Shown here: one piece after another, positions 32,489 through 40,478 of the stretch
Position numbering within the stretch: position 1 is the first letter of the stretch
Layout of the letters: each line of letters starts with the position of its first letter
Assembly (NCBI GenBank): GCA_018660685.1
Contig: JABJJW010000012.1
Span: 248,001-312,000 of the forward strand
Source: Flavobacteriales bacterium
GTDB taxonomy: Bacteria > Bacteroidota > Bacteroidia > Flavobacteriales_G > Salibacteraceae
DNA length: 64,000 bases
Reading direction: 5' to 3'
Position numbers and translations under genes: made by a program
Notes under the pieces: model-generated
What the model saw: only the letters and a program-made list of their open reading frames with translations
Database searches by the model: none
What the model was told of the DNA's origin: nothing

Positions 32489-33206
32489 ATTGGAGTAAAG
32501 TCAAGTCCGCAATACCTACAGGGCGTTCGCTTACAAAGCCTTCTCCATACTCGGCATGGATGAGTCGGCCCATGTCTCTACCCCGGCCCAGTATATTCTT
32601 CAAAAAACCTTCACCCGAAATCATGGATTCAGGTTCTGAACTCTTGGGGTCGTAGAATTGAGATGAAAATGCTTTGATCGCTTCCATCTTTTTGTCCCAG
32701 CTCGACGTCACATCCACAACAATTGTAGGTTTCATAAATCGGTCTTGAATGGTGTGAAGAACCAAATTTGGTCTCCAACATTCTTGCTGTTCTCCGTTGT
32801 ATTCTGTTTCTAATTTTCTGAGGCCCGATAGAAAGCAAGCCGTCTTCTGCAACTCTGCTCCTTTTCCGTGATCCGGATGTCGATCCACAAGTGCATTGAG
32901 TAGAACAATGTCGGGCTGGCAAGCCCTGATGACTTCAATTATTTTGATCTGATTCTCACGATTCACCTGAAAGAAACCATCTTCCATTCCTAGATTAATT
33001 CTAAATGCGGCTCCAATTATTCCTTGTGCAATTCGAGCTTCCTGAAGCCTTATTTCAGCGCTTCCTCGAGTTCCTAGCTCACCTTGAGTGAGATCGCAAA
33101 TTCCGACCGTCTTACCGGCTTCAATGCTCTTAATCAATGTTCCAGAACAGCTGAGTTCAACATCGTCTGGGTGAGCCGCAATTGTTAGAATATCTACCTT
33201 TTCCAT
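32487..33206 (-). CDS. bshB1: Bacillithiol biosynthesis deacetylase BshB1
   Basis: Zn-dependent N-deacetylase of the LmbE/PIG-L family that turns N-acetylglucosaminyl-malate into glucosaminyl-malate, the second step of bacillithiol synthesis. Zinc-binding AHPDDVELSCSGT is near the N-terminus, followed by LTQGELGTRGS and LVDRHPDHGKG with the third ligand. BshB1-specific are the C-terminal SGEGFLKNILGRGRDMGRLI and GEGFVSERP segments. The ATG at 33206 (MEKVDILTIA) is preferred to the upstream ATG at 33266, which would overlap ccmB. Bacillithiol is the low-molecular-weight thiol of Bacteroidota; bshA and bshC are not in the window. It diverges from ccmB across about 41 bp. Confidence 0.92.
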   Translation of the reverse strand: MEKVDILTIAAHPDDVELSCSGTLIKSIEAGKTVGICDLTQGELGTRGSAEIRLQEARIAQGIIGAAFRINLGMEDGFFQVNRENQIKIIEVIRACQPDIVLLNALVDRHPDHGKGAELQKTACFLSGLRKLETEYNGEQQECWRPNLVLHTIQDRFMKPTIVVDVTSSWDKKMEAIKAFSSQFYDPKSSEPESMISGEGFLKNILGRGRDMGRLIHAEYGEGFVSERPVGIADLTLLQ

Positions 33207-33247
33207 CGCCTTCAAGTAATCTACGATGCGTTTCTTTGCATCCCAAG

Positions 33248-33901
33248 TTGAGTAATCTAAGCGCAATATTAGCCAAAGAGTTCAAGTCTGATTTTCGGAA
33301 CCCATACAGCCTGGCCGGAGCTCTCCTCTTTCTTCTTTCCAGTTTATTCGTTTGTTACATCACCATGAAACGACTACCTGGAGCTTCGATTTGGGTAGCT
33401 CTCTTTTGGATCATCACTCTATTTGCAAGTTTCAACGCCATTGCCAAAAGCTTCACGTCGGAGTCAAGGGGAAGAATGCTCTATCTCTATTCACTGGTCA
33501 GTCCGGAAGTTTTTATCGGTGCGAAGGCCATTTACCAAAGTGTCATCCTGTTAGTGCTGTCCATCGTTGCCATGTTGGTTTATCAAGTTTTATTTGAAAT
33601 GGTCATCCAAGACTATTTCGTCTTTGTCATAAGCTTGGTATTTGGGAGCACTGGAATCGCGATCATCCTAAGCTTACTTTCAACCATCGCTTCAAAAGCG
33701 GGAAAAAACTTCACCCTGTTGGCGATTCTCGGGCTACCGGTTCTTCTCCCCTTGCTCATGGTAACCACTACATTGATGAAAAATGCAATTGACGGAATTG
33801 AACTGAGCGTGCAGCTGAAGTACATCTTCGTTTTACTAGGCTTAAATGGAGTTTCATTAGCATTAGCGCTTGTGCTCTTTCCATACCTTTGGCGCGAATA
33901 A
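33248..33901 (+). CDS. ccmB: Haem exporter subunit CcmB
   Basis: Six-helix integral membrane subunit of the CcmABCD haem-handling ABC complex in System I cytochrome c maturation. Typical segments are ILAKEFKSDFRNPYSLAGALL at the start and the polytopic hydrophobic pattern throughout, ending LFPYLWRE. The start is uncertain: a TTG at 33248 puts the natural N-terminus (LSNLSAILAKEF) at residue 1; an in-frame ATG at 33182 adds 22 residues that overlap bshB1 and look unlike CcmB. CcmA, the ATPase partner, is not adjacent here. It begins the ccmBCDEF run, with 6 bp to ccmC. Confidence 0.87.
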   Translation: MSNLSAILAKEFKSDFRNPYSLAGALLFLLSSLFVCYITMKRLPGASIWVALFWIITLFASFNAIAKSFTSESRGRMLYLYSLVSPEVFIGAKAIYQSVILLVLSIVAMLVYQVLFEMVIQDYFVFVISLVFGSTGIAIILSLLSTIASKAGKNFTLLAILGLPVLLPLLMVTTTLMKNAIDGIELSVQLKYIFVLLGLNGVSLALALVLFPYLWRE

Positions 33902-33907
33902 AACAGG

Positions 33908-34579
33908 ATGCAGCGATTCGGTATAGGTCTTCAAGTTCTCACCATTATTTTGGTGATGTACACCTTGGTTGGTGGCCTGCTCATTTCCGTACCGGCTCTC
34001 GACATTCTCAATGAGACCATTCGGAATCTATTCTATCATGTGACCTCTTGGTTTGCTATGATATTCTTGTTCATCCTGTCATTTTCCTATAGCATTGCCT
34101 ACCTAAGATCAGGTAAGTCAAGTCATGATTTGCTTGCCAGAATATTTGTCGAAGTAGGAATCATCTTCGGGATCGCTGGGTTGACAACCGGGATGCTTTG
34201 GGCAAAGTATACTTGGGGCGCTTATTGGGTTCCCGATCCGAAACTCAATGGTGCCGCGATTTCAATGCTGGCCTACTTCGCATACATCGTTTTGCGAAAT
34301 AGCTTTTCCGATCAAATCCAACGGGGTAAGGTCAGCGCAGTCTACAACATATTCGCCTTCGTGATGATGATTCTCTTCATCTTCATTCTGCCGAGAATGA
34401 CGGATTCGCTTCATCCAGGCAATGGTGGAAATCCTGCTTTCAGCGGATACGACCTCGATAATTCAATGAGGATGATATTTTATCCTGCTATTATTGGATG
34501 GATCATGCTGGGTCTCTGGATTAGTAACATTAAGGTGAGGCTAGAAAATGTCAAAACGAAACTGAATCAAGAAAAATGA
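33908..34579 (+). CDS. ccmC: Cytochrome c biogenesis protein CcmC (haem-handling, WWD family)
   Basis: A 223-residue six-helix protein of the HemeHandling family that delivers haem to CcmE. The tryptophan-rich periplasmic loop appears as TGMLWAKYTWGAYWVPDPKL, a variant of the WGxxWxWDxRL motif, flanked by the conserved histidines in FYHVTSWF and DSLHPGNGG. In E. coli CcmC both flanking His ligate haem; the residues here are at comparable places. The gene overlaps the start of ccmD by 4 bp (ATG at 34576, stop at 34577-34579). Confidence 0.92.
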   Translation: MQRFGIGLQVLTIILVMYTLVGGLLISVPALDILNETIRNLFYHVTSWFAMIFLFILSFSYSIAYLRSGKSSHDLLARIFVEVGIIFGIAGLTTGMLWAKYTWGAYWVPDPKLNGAAISMLAYFAYIVLRNSFSDQIQRGKVSAVYNIFAFVMMILFIFILPRMTDSLHPGNGGNPAFSGYDLDNSMRMIFYPAIIGWIMLGLWISNIKVRLENVKTKLNQEK

Positions 34580-34785
34580 AGCGATTATTACTATTTCTAA
34601 TGGTCCTTATTTCAGCGACTCCGCTCTTTGCACAAGATTATGCTGAAATGGCAGATGTAATGCGGGATAATGGGAAAATCTATGTCGTTGTTGGCGTCAT
34701 CGTTCTAATCTTTGCGGTCTTGTTCGGCTACCTTGTGTTTTTGGGTAGAAAGCTGAACAAGCTGGAAGAAAGCACTCAGAAATGA
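34576..34785 (+). CDS. ccmD: CcmD-family membrane protein
   Basis: A 69-residue protein with an N-terminal hydrophobic segment (MKRLLLFLMVLISATPLFAQ, which looks like a cleavable signal) and one membrane helix (VVVGVIVLIFAVLFGYLVFLG) before a charged tail. It fits CcmD, which helps release holo-CcmE. It overlaps ccmC by 4 bp and ccmE by 4 bp, so it is fixed in the operon. Identity rests on position, size and hydrophobicity more than on residues. Confidence 0.78.
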   Translation: MKRLLLFLMVLISATPLFAQDYAEMADVMRDNGKIYVVVGVIVLIFAVLFGYLVFLGRKLNKLEESTQK

Positions 34786-35177
34786 AACGAACTCACATTA
34801 TCCTCATTGTATTAATTGCTGTGCTCATTGGAGCCATGATCGGAGCAATTAATGATTCAAGTTCTTATGCTGATTTTGCTGAAGCATTCGAAAACCCCGG
34901 TCAGGAGTTTCATGTTGTTGGCCAACTGAGCAAGGAAAAAGAAATGAGCTACGATCCGATGGAAAATGCTGACTTGTTCGCCTTTTGGATGGTTGATAAC
35001 AGCGGTGTCGAAAGACAAGTGCATCTTCATAAAAGCAAGCCTCAGGATTTTGAACGCTCCGAGCAGATCGTACTTATCGGATCTGTGGAAGGAGATGCCT
35101 TTCACGCGAATGACATCCTCCTTAAATGCCCTTCGAAGTACACCGATGGTGAAGTGCAAGTAAAGGAGCAAGCATAA
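34782..35177 (+). CDS. ccmE: Cytochrome c maturation haem chaperone CcmE, Cys-type
   Basis: A 131-residue membrane-anchored OB-fold haem chaperone. One N-terminal helix (residues 5-23) is followed by the CcmE beta domain, and the haem-binding site reads LLKCPSKYTDG: Cys116-x-x-x-Tyr120 in place of the usual His-x-x-x-Tyr. Cys-type CcmE is known from archaea and some Deltaproteobacteria. From memory Bacteroidota may share it. Spacing to the anchor and the downstream Glu-rich tail are normal. It overlaps ccmD by 4 bp and is 7 bp from ccmF. Confidence 0.88.
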   Translation: MKRTHIILIVLIAVLIGAMIGAINDSSSYADFAEAFENPGQEFHVVGQLSKEKEMSYDPMENADLFAFWMVDNSGVERQVHLHKSKPQDFERSEQIVLIGSVEGDAFHANDILLKCPSKYTDGEVQVKEQA

Positions 35178-35184
35178 TTTCTAA

Positions 35185-37575
35185 ATGGAATACGTAGGAG
35201 AACATTTATGGGCTGGAACGCTGGGCGAGGCATTCGTGTACTTAGCATTTAGTGCCGGAGTTCTTTCGGCGGTGTCTTACTTTTTGGCTGAACGCCATGA
35301 TTCTACAGAATGGAAAAAGCTAGGTCGCTTTTCGTTTATAGCCCACACGATTGGAGTTCTTGGAATGGTTTCAATGCTGTTCTTCATGATATTCAATCAA
35401 TATTTTGAATATCACTACATATGGCAACACAGTAGCTCAGATCTCCCACTCCGTTTCATTTTCTCATGTTTCTGGGAAGGCATTGAAGGAAGCTTCATGC
35501 TTTGGATGTTATGGCACGTCATCCTTGCTGGCATTTTATTGAAAACAGTCAAATCTTGGGAAAGTCCTGTTATGGCTGTCTATATGCTGGTTCAAGTTTT
35601 CCTAGGCTCTATGATTCTTGGGGTAAGCATCCTCGGATACAAGCTGGGAAGCAATCCATTCTCCGTTTTGATGCGTGAACATCCGGACTTTGCCTCCCTT
35701 CCCATATTTCAAATTCCAGAATACACTTCGGTATTAGATGGAAGAGGATTAAATCCGTTGCTCCAGAATTATTGGATGACCATCCATCCTCCTATTGTTT
35801 TCTTAGGCTTCGCCTCCACCCTCATCCCTTTCACCTATGCTATCGCAGGGCTTTGGAGAAGGGCTTATGTTGAATGGGTGAAACCTGCACTGCCTTGGAC
35901 GTTTTTTGGTGTTGGAATACTTGGAACAGGAATTCTGATGGGAGGAGCTTGGGCATACGAAGCTTTGAGTTTTGGTGGATTCTGGGCTTGGGATCCAGTA
36001 GAAAATGCTTCACTCGTACCTTGGCTGACCTTGGTCGGCGCCGGGCACTTAATGCTGATTCAGCGCAGCAAAGGCGTCTCCGTGCTATCGCTTTTCATCT
36101 TCACTTGTGTTTCGCTCATACTTGTTCAGTATTCATCGTTCTTAACCAAAAGTGGAATTCTGGGAGAAACTTCGGTTCACTCCTTTACTGATCTCGGCAT
36201 GACCGGACATTTAGCATTGTGCCTGATCGCGTTGGTTGTGTTGTCAGTTGGACTCATCATCTCACGCTATAAAGAATTCCCCAATGCGGAGAAAGAAGAG
36301 AGCATCTGGTCGCGAGAGTTCTGGATGTTTATCGGCGCACTCATTTTACTCATCTCCGCATTCCAAATCGGGTACAGCACCTCCTTTCCAGTCATCAACA
36401 AGATCTTTGGAACTGAATTAGCGACGCCATCCAATGTACATGAATACTATAACCGCTGGCAATTGCCGCTGGCCATTATTGTCGCACTTTTTGTGTCTGT
36501 TGGTCAGTTTCTCAAGTACAAATCGACCGACCCCAAAACACTTATTAAGAAGCTTTCTGTCTCGTTGAGTCTAAGCATTGTATTAACCCTCGTCTTTGCT
36601 TTGAGTCTTGAGATTTCCAATGCCTTTATTCTAGGATTAACCTTCACAAGCTCATTCGCTGTGCTTGCCAACCTTGACTACTTACTGCGCATCTTAAACG
36701 GCAATCTTAAGAAAGGAGGATCTAGCATTGCCCATGTCGGATTCGGATTGGTGCTGCTCGGAGCGGTCATATCTACAAGTCAGCAAGAAGTGATTTCTGA
36801 GAACACGAGTCTTTTTGATGTGACCAAGTTGGACGACGGGTTTACAAACACAGAGAACATCCTCCTTATGAAGGATGACACGCTCCTAATGGGAACTTAC
36901 TTCGTGAGTTATCGAGGCAAGAAAAAGGAAGGACACTTCATCCACTATCAAGTTGACTATCTCGCTCAGAATTCTGAAGGAGAGCTCGACTCCGTTTTCT
37001 CACTTTTCCCCTTTATTCAGCTCAATCCAAGAATGGGAAATGTCGCCGAACCTTACACCAAACACTACCTAGATCGAGATGTTTATACATACATAGCCTA
37101 TGCTGAAATTGAGGATAGAAAATCTGAAGAAAAAGGAAGCAGCCATGAGATTGAGGTCGGCGATACTATTTTCAGTCGCAGTAGTTTCATTGTGCTCGAC
37201 TCCTTAAATCGATTCCCAAATCGAGAAGGCAGCAATCTGAGGGAAAAAGACATGGCGTTGGGCGCGAGTTTCAGCGTTTATGACGTCAATACCGAAAAGC
37301 ACTTGATGGAGCCGCTATTTGTTATCCGAGATCGACGACTGACTTTCTCGGTTCCTGACAGCGTCCGTTCTGCAGGTATTAAGGTGTTTTTTGATGGAAT
37401 CGACCCAGAAAAACAAAAGTTTAAATTTCGTCTGCTCGAGCAGGATGATGCGAAAAAAGAATTCATTGTGATGAAGGCCATCGTTTTCCCTTACATCAAC
37501 ATCCTTTGGCTCGGTTGCATCTTGATGGCTCTCGGAAGCTTTCTAGCTGTCTTTAACCGTATCCGCAAAAAATGA
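35185..37575 (+). CDS. ccmF: Cytochrome c haem lyase subunit CcmF (CcsA-like)
   Basis: A 796-residue polytopic protein that attaches haem to apocytochrome c. It has the WWD-domain motif WAYEALSFGGFWAWDPVENASLVPWL (shown here in part, near residue 255-280), conserved haem-ligating histidines in neighbouring loops, and a long periplasmic C-terminal domain (about residues 530-760). It closes the ccmBCDEF run and overlaps the DUF2520 gene start by 4 bp. Partner CcmG/CcmH thioredoxin-like proteins are not seen in the window; either they are elsewhere or are replaced by other thiol reductants. Confidence 0.92.
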   Translation: MEYVGEHLWAGTLGEAFVYLAFSAGVLSAVSYFLAERHDSTEWKKLGRFSFIAHTIGVLGMVSMLFFMIFNQYFEYHYIWQHSSSDLPLRFIFSCFWEGIEGSFMLWMLWHVILAGILLKTVKSWESPVMAVYMLVQVFLGSMILGVSILGYKLGSNPFSVLMREHPDFASLPIFQIPEYTSVLDGRGLNPLLQNYWMTIHPPIVFLGFASTLIPFTYAIAGLWRRAYVEWVKPALPWTFFGVGILGTGILMGGAWAYEALSFGGFWAWDPVENASLVPWLTLVGAGHLMLIQRSKGVSVLSLFIFTCVSLILVQYSSFLTKSGILGETSVHSFTDLGMTGHLALCLIALVVLSVGLIISRYKEFPNAEKEESIWSREFWMFIGALILLISAFQIGYSTSFPVINKIFGTELATPSNVHEYYNRWQLPLAIIVALFVSVGQFLKYKSTDPKTLIKKLSVSLSLSIVLTLVFALSLEISNAFILGLTFTSSFAVLANLDYLLRILNGNLKKGGSSIAHVGFGLVLLGAVISTSQQEVISENTSLFDVTKLDDGFTNTENILLMKDDTLLMGTYFVSYRGKKKEGHFIHYQVDYLAQNSEGELDSVFSLFPFIQLNPRMGNVAEPYTKHYLDRDVYTYIAYAEIEDRKSEEKGSSHEIEVGDTIFSRSSFIVLDSLNRFPNREGSNLREKDMALGASFSVYDVNTEKHLMEPLFVIRDRRLTFSVPDSVRSAGIKVFFDGIDPEKQKFKFRLLEQDDAKKEFIVMKAIVFPYINILWLGCILMALGSFLAVFNRIRKK

Positions 37576-38330
37576 CGGGCTCTCTGAATATTGGCATTAT
37601 CGGCTACGGGAATGTCGGATCTCATTTAGCCTCAAGGTTGGCCGTAGTTGGATATACCCCCAGGGTGATTCTCACGAGTAATCCGTCCAAAATAGATTCC
37701 AAATTATCCTCTCAAATAGTGAGTGAAATTAGCTCCATTGAGCAGCCACTTGACATTGTTTTTACCACCGTCACCGACGACCAAATCGCGACCGTATTTA
37801 AGGCTCTCGAAGGTAAAGCTTCGATTCTCGTTCATTGTTCAGGCAGCACACCGTTGATCGAAGTAAATGTTCCCTCTGGTGTCATGTATCCACTGCAGAC
37901 GTTCACAGCCGGATTTAAGGTGAACTGGGATCACATTCCCTTTTTCATTGAGGCAACGGATAATTCCACTCTGAAGCAACTAAGTTCCATTGCCGAAAAA
38001 TTGGGAGGCAGCGTTATCGAGTCCACAACCGATCAGAGAAAGCGAATTCATCTGGCCGGAGTAATCGGTAACAATTTCACCAACCACCTTTTACAGCTCG
38101 CTGGATCAATTCTAGAAGAAGCTGGACAAGGCTTGGACGTGATTAAGCCGCTGATCGAAGAAACGCTGAAAAAAGCATACAACATCGGCCCTACAGAGGC
38201 GCAGACCGGACCAGCAAAACGAGGAGATATCCAGCTAATGGAGTGTCAATTGCAAATGATCGATGCCAATCCCGAGCTGAAAAAGCTTTACTTAGATTTC
38301 GTTTCAAGCATTCAAGCAAGTCAGAAATGA
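37572..38330 (+). CDS. Rossmann-fold DUF2520-domain protein
   Basis: A 252-residue protein. The N-terminal Rossmann fold begins IGIIGYGNVGSHLASRL (GxGxxG at about residues 11-16) and the C-terminal half is the DUF2520 domain (IHLAGVIGNNFTNHLLQLAG, the conserved N-N-F-x-x-H segment). It resembles 6-phosphogluconate-dehydrogenase-like and NADP-dependent oxidoreductase proteins of unknown substrate. It lies between ccmF (4 bp overlap) and a KdsC-like HAD gene, and its stop overlaps that gene's ATG through ATGA, so translational coupling is likely in this operon. Confidence 0.88.
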   Translation: MTGSLNIGIIGYGNVGSHLASRLAVVGYTPRVILTSNPSKIDSKLSSQIVSEISSIEQPLDIVFTTVTDDQIATVFKALEGKASILVHCSGSTPLIEVNVPSGVMYPLQTFTAGFKVNWDHIPFFIEATDNSTLKQLSSIAEKLGGSVIESTTDQRKRIHLAGVIGNNFTNHLLQLAGSILEEAGQGLDVIKPLIEETLKKAYNIGPTEAQTGPAKRGDIQLMECQLQMIDANPELKKLYLDFVSSIQASQK

Positions 38331-38866
38331 GTTACCTGGACCTATTCAGACCAATCAAAGCCTTTGTCTTTGATGTTGACGGCGTTCTAACCGATGGTAA
38401 GGTTGTGTTGCTTCCGGATGGACAACAAATGCGCACCGTCAATTCTAAAGATGGATATGCTCTACAACTCGCGGTTCGAAAAGAATATCACGTCGCCATA
38501 ATCACGGGTGGAAACAACCTTCCCATGAAGGAGCGGATGAACGGACTAGGCATCACCGACACCTACTTGAGTTCTAGTCATAAGAACGAGGCGATGGACG
38601 ACTTTTTACACAGCTATCATCTCAAATCGCACGAAGTCATGTACATGGGAGATGATATCCCAGATCTTCCTGCCCTAGAAATGGTTGGACTTCCTTCGGC
38701 CCCGCTTGATGCATCCGAAGAAGTGAAATCTATGGCCAAGTTCATTTCAAAACGAAACGGTGGAAACGGATGTGTGAGGGAGATCATCGAATTGGTCATG
38801 CGAGCACATGGAAAATGGTACGACGCTAGCCGTGACAATGATAACTTCGCCGAGTTCACATGGTAG
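38327..38866 (+). CDS. HAD-family phosphatase, KdsC-like
   Basis: A 179-residue C0-type HAD phosphatase. Motif I is KAFVFDVDGVLTDGK (Asp16, Asp18), motif II IITGGNN, motif III with the Lys in SSHKNEA, and motif IV GDDIPDLPALE. This is the layout of KDO-8-phosphate phosphatase, which acts in lipopolysaccharide KDO synthesis, though the same subfamily also holds other sugar-acid phosphatases. The start is the ATG at 38327, which overlaps the DUF2520 stop; an in-frame upstream ATG would add 28 residues taken from the DUF2520 coding region. It overlaps the prenyltransferase gene downstream. Confidence 0.88.
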   Translation: MSYLDLFRPIKAFVFDVDGVLTDGKVVLLPDGQQMRTVNSKDGYALQLAVRKEYHVAIITGGNNLPMKERMNGLGITDTYLSSSHKNEAMDDFLHSYHLKSHEVMYMGDDIPDLPALEMVGLPSAPLDASEEVKSMAKFISKRNGGNGCVREIIELVMRAHGKWYDASRDNDNFAEFTW

Positions 38867-39825
38867 CCATCATCGCATATCTAAGGCTTATTCGTCTTCC
38901 CATTTTATTGCTGATTGCAGCAATTCAGCTCATGGTGAGGTACTTCATCATCGAGCCCATGTTGATTATCAATAACTATTCTTTGATGATGAGTGATCTG
39001 GACATGTTCCTTCTTATCATATCCACAGTACTCATTGCAGCTGGAGGCTATGCCATCAATGATTATTTCGATGTCAAAATTGACCGAATTAACAAACCAA
39101 AAACCGTCATTATTGACCGCTTAATTAAAAGGCGTGTTGCCATGCTTTCTCATGTGGTACTGACCACCCTTGGTGTTTTGGTCGCTGGTTATTTGACATG
39201 GCATTTAGGGATGTGGAAGGTGGTTTCACTTTTTGTATTTGTCTCGGCAGCACTCTGGTATTATTCAACAAATCTGAAAAATCAACCCTTCTTTGGGAAC
39301 TTTGTCATCGCCGTGTTGGCTGGCTTTGTTGCCCTGATCGTGGGGATTCTTGAAATCAGCCTACAAAACAATGCTCATCCTGAAATTATAGAGGAACTCG
39401 GATATTCTATTTTCAACATTCCCGCCTATTGGACGATTGGATTGGCATCCGCCCTATTCTTGCTAACCCTTGTAAGAGAAGTAACCAAAGATGTCATTGA
39501 TATTCGGGGAGACCGAACCGTCGGTGCGAACACGATTCCAATCGCGCTTGGAGTGAAGAATACAAAGTCAATTCTCATCACCATCTATGTTGTTTTCGGA
39601 ACGCTCTATTCGTGGGTATACTTCGAGTACTTAAACGTTCACATTGGAATGACAACCGTCTTTTTCGCTATAAACTTGCTATTGGTTCTTCAAATAATCT
39701 TGATTGTGCGGGCAAGAACGAAGAAGCATTTTCTCCATTCGGCGAATCTCAACAACCTGGTGACCCTCATGGTTTTGGGTTGCACATTCCTTCTCAAAAT
39801 ATCCATCGAAACGCACTTCTTATGA
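38860..39825 (+). CDS. UbiA-superfamily prenyltransferase
   Basis: A 321-residue integral membrane prenyltransferase. The first Asp-rich motif NDYFDVKIDRINKP begins at residue 67 and the second, TKDVIDIRGDRTVGANTIP, lies about 140 residues later. Around seven to eight helices are evident. It groups by motif with the geranylgeranylglycerol-phosphate-type (UbiA/GGGP synthase-like) proteins found in Bacteroidota rather than with MenA, which is present separately at 3.1 kb. The prenyl acceptor is not known. It overlaps the HAD gene at its start and maf at its end by 4 bp. Confidence 0.83.
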   Translation: MVAIIAYLRLIRLPILLLIAAIQLMVRYFIIEPMLIINNYSLMMSDLDMFLLIISTVLIAAGGYAINDYFDVKIDRINKPKTVIIDRLIKRRVAMLSHVVLTTLGVLVAGYLTWHLGMWKVVSLFVFVSAALWYYSTNLKNQPFFGNFVIAVLAGFVALIVGILEISLQNNAHPEIIEELGYSIFNIPAYWTIGLASALFLLTLVREVTKDVIDIRGDRTVGANTIPIALGVKNTKSILITIYVVFGTLYSWVYFEYLNVHIGMTTVFFAINLLLVLQIILIVRARTKKHFLHSANLNNLVTLMVLGCTFLLKISIETHFL

Positions 39826-40409
39826 GTTCGTCCTTTGAGCAGGCGAGTGAATACCGTTTCATACTTGCCTCTAAATCGCCAAGGCGTAAAATGCTGTTCG
39901 AAAGTCTTGGTTTTCCATTTGAAATCAGGACTACAGACACGGATGAGTCTTTTGATCCATCTCTCAAAGGAGAGGAAATAGCCCTCTACCTATCGAGAAA
40001 AAAGGCCGCTTCTTTTGAAGGCCATCTCGAGAGTGACGAGTTGGTCATTACGGCTGACACCATCGTTTGGATAAATGATCACGTTCTCAACAAACCCGAA
40101 AACAAGGAAGAAGCAAAGCAAATGCTCTCAGAAATCAGCGACAACGTTCATTCAGTTTTTACCGGGGTTTGCCTCAAAACAGCAGAAAAAGAGATTGTAT
40201 TTTGTGAAGAAACCAAGGTCTATTTCAACGCCATATCCGAGCAAGAAATTGACTTCTACCTAGACACCTATAAGCCATATGACAAAGCCGGTGCGTATGG
40301 CATTCAAGAGTTTATCGGTTGCATTGGAATTAGTCGAGTCGAAGGCGATTTTTACAACGTCGTTGGCTTTCCGGTTCAGCGATTTTGGCAGGAATTGAAA
40401 AATCTCTGA
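39822..40409 (+). CDS. maf: Maf-family nucleoside triphosphate pyrophosphatase
   Basis: A 195-residue enzyme that hydrolyses non-canonical or dTTP/UTP-type nucleotides to the monophosphate. Family marks are ILASKSPRRKMLFESLGFPF at the N-terminus, the catalytic VITADTIVWIND and EFIGCIGISRVEGDFYNVVGFPV near the C-terminus. The ATG at 39822 overlaps the prenyltransferase stop by 4 bp; an upstream in-frame ATG would add 70 residues overlapping the prenyltransferase gene and is rejected. It is the last gene of the run that began with ccmB. The next gene (histidine kinase) starts 69 bp later with its own regulatory repeats. Confidence 0.93.
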   Translation: MSSSFEQASEYRFILASKSPRRKMLFESLGFPFEIRTTDTDESFDPSLKGEEIALYLSRKKAASFEGHLESDELVITADTIVWINDHVLNKPENKEEAKQMLSEISDNVHSVFTGVCLKTAEKEIVFCEETKVYFNAISEQEIDFYLDTYKPYDKAGAYGIQEFIGCIGISRVEGDFYNVVGFPVQRFWQELKNL

Positions 40410-40419
40410 ATCACAATTC

Positions 40420-40442
40420 GTTAACACGCCGTTAAGCATTAA
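40420..40442 (+). promoter_or_regulatory. GTTAA direct repeats upstream of the two-component genes
   Basis: GTTAA (40420-40424), GTTAA (40431-40435) and ATTAA (40438-40442) lie 37-59 bp before the histidine kinase start. The 11-bp step between the first two is one helical turn, the spacing typical of OmpR-family response-regulator half-sites, and the adjacent operon encodes such a regulator. Autoregulation is inferred. Confidence 0.5.
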
Positions 40443-40478
40443 CACATCGGAAATAGAACTCTCTAGCTTTGGTCATTC

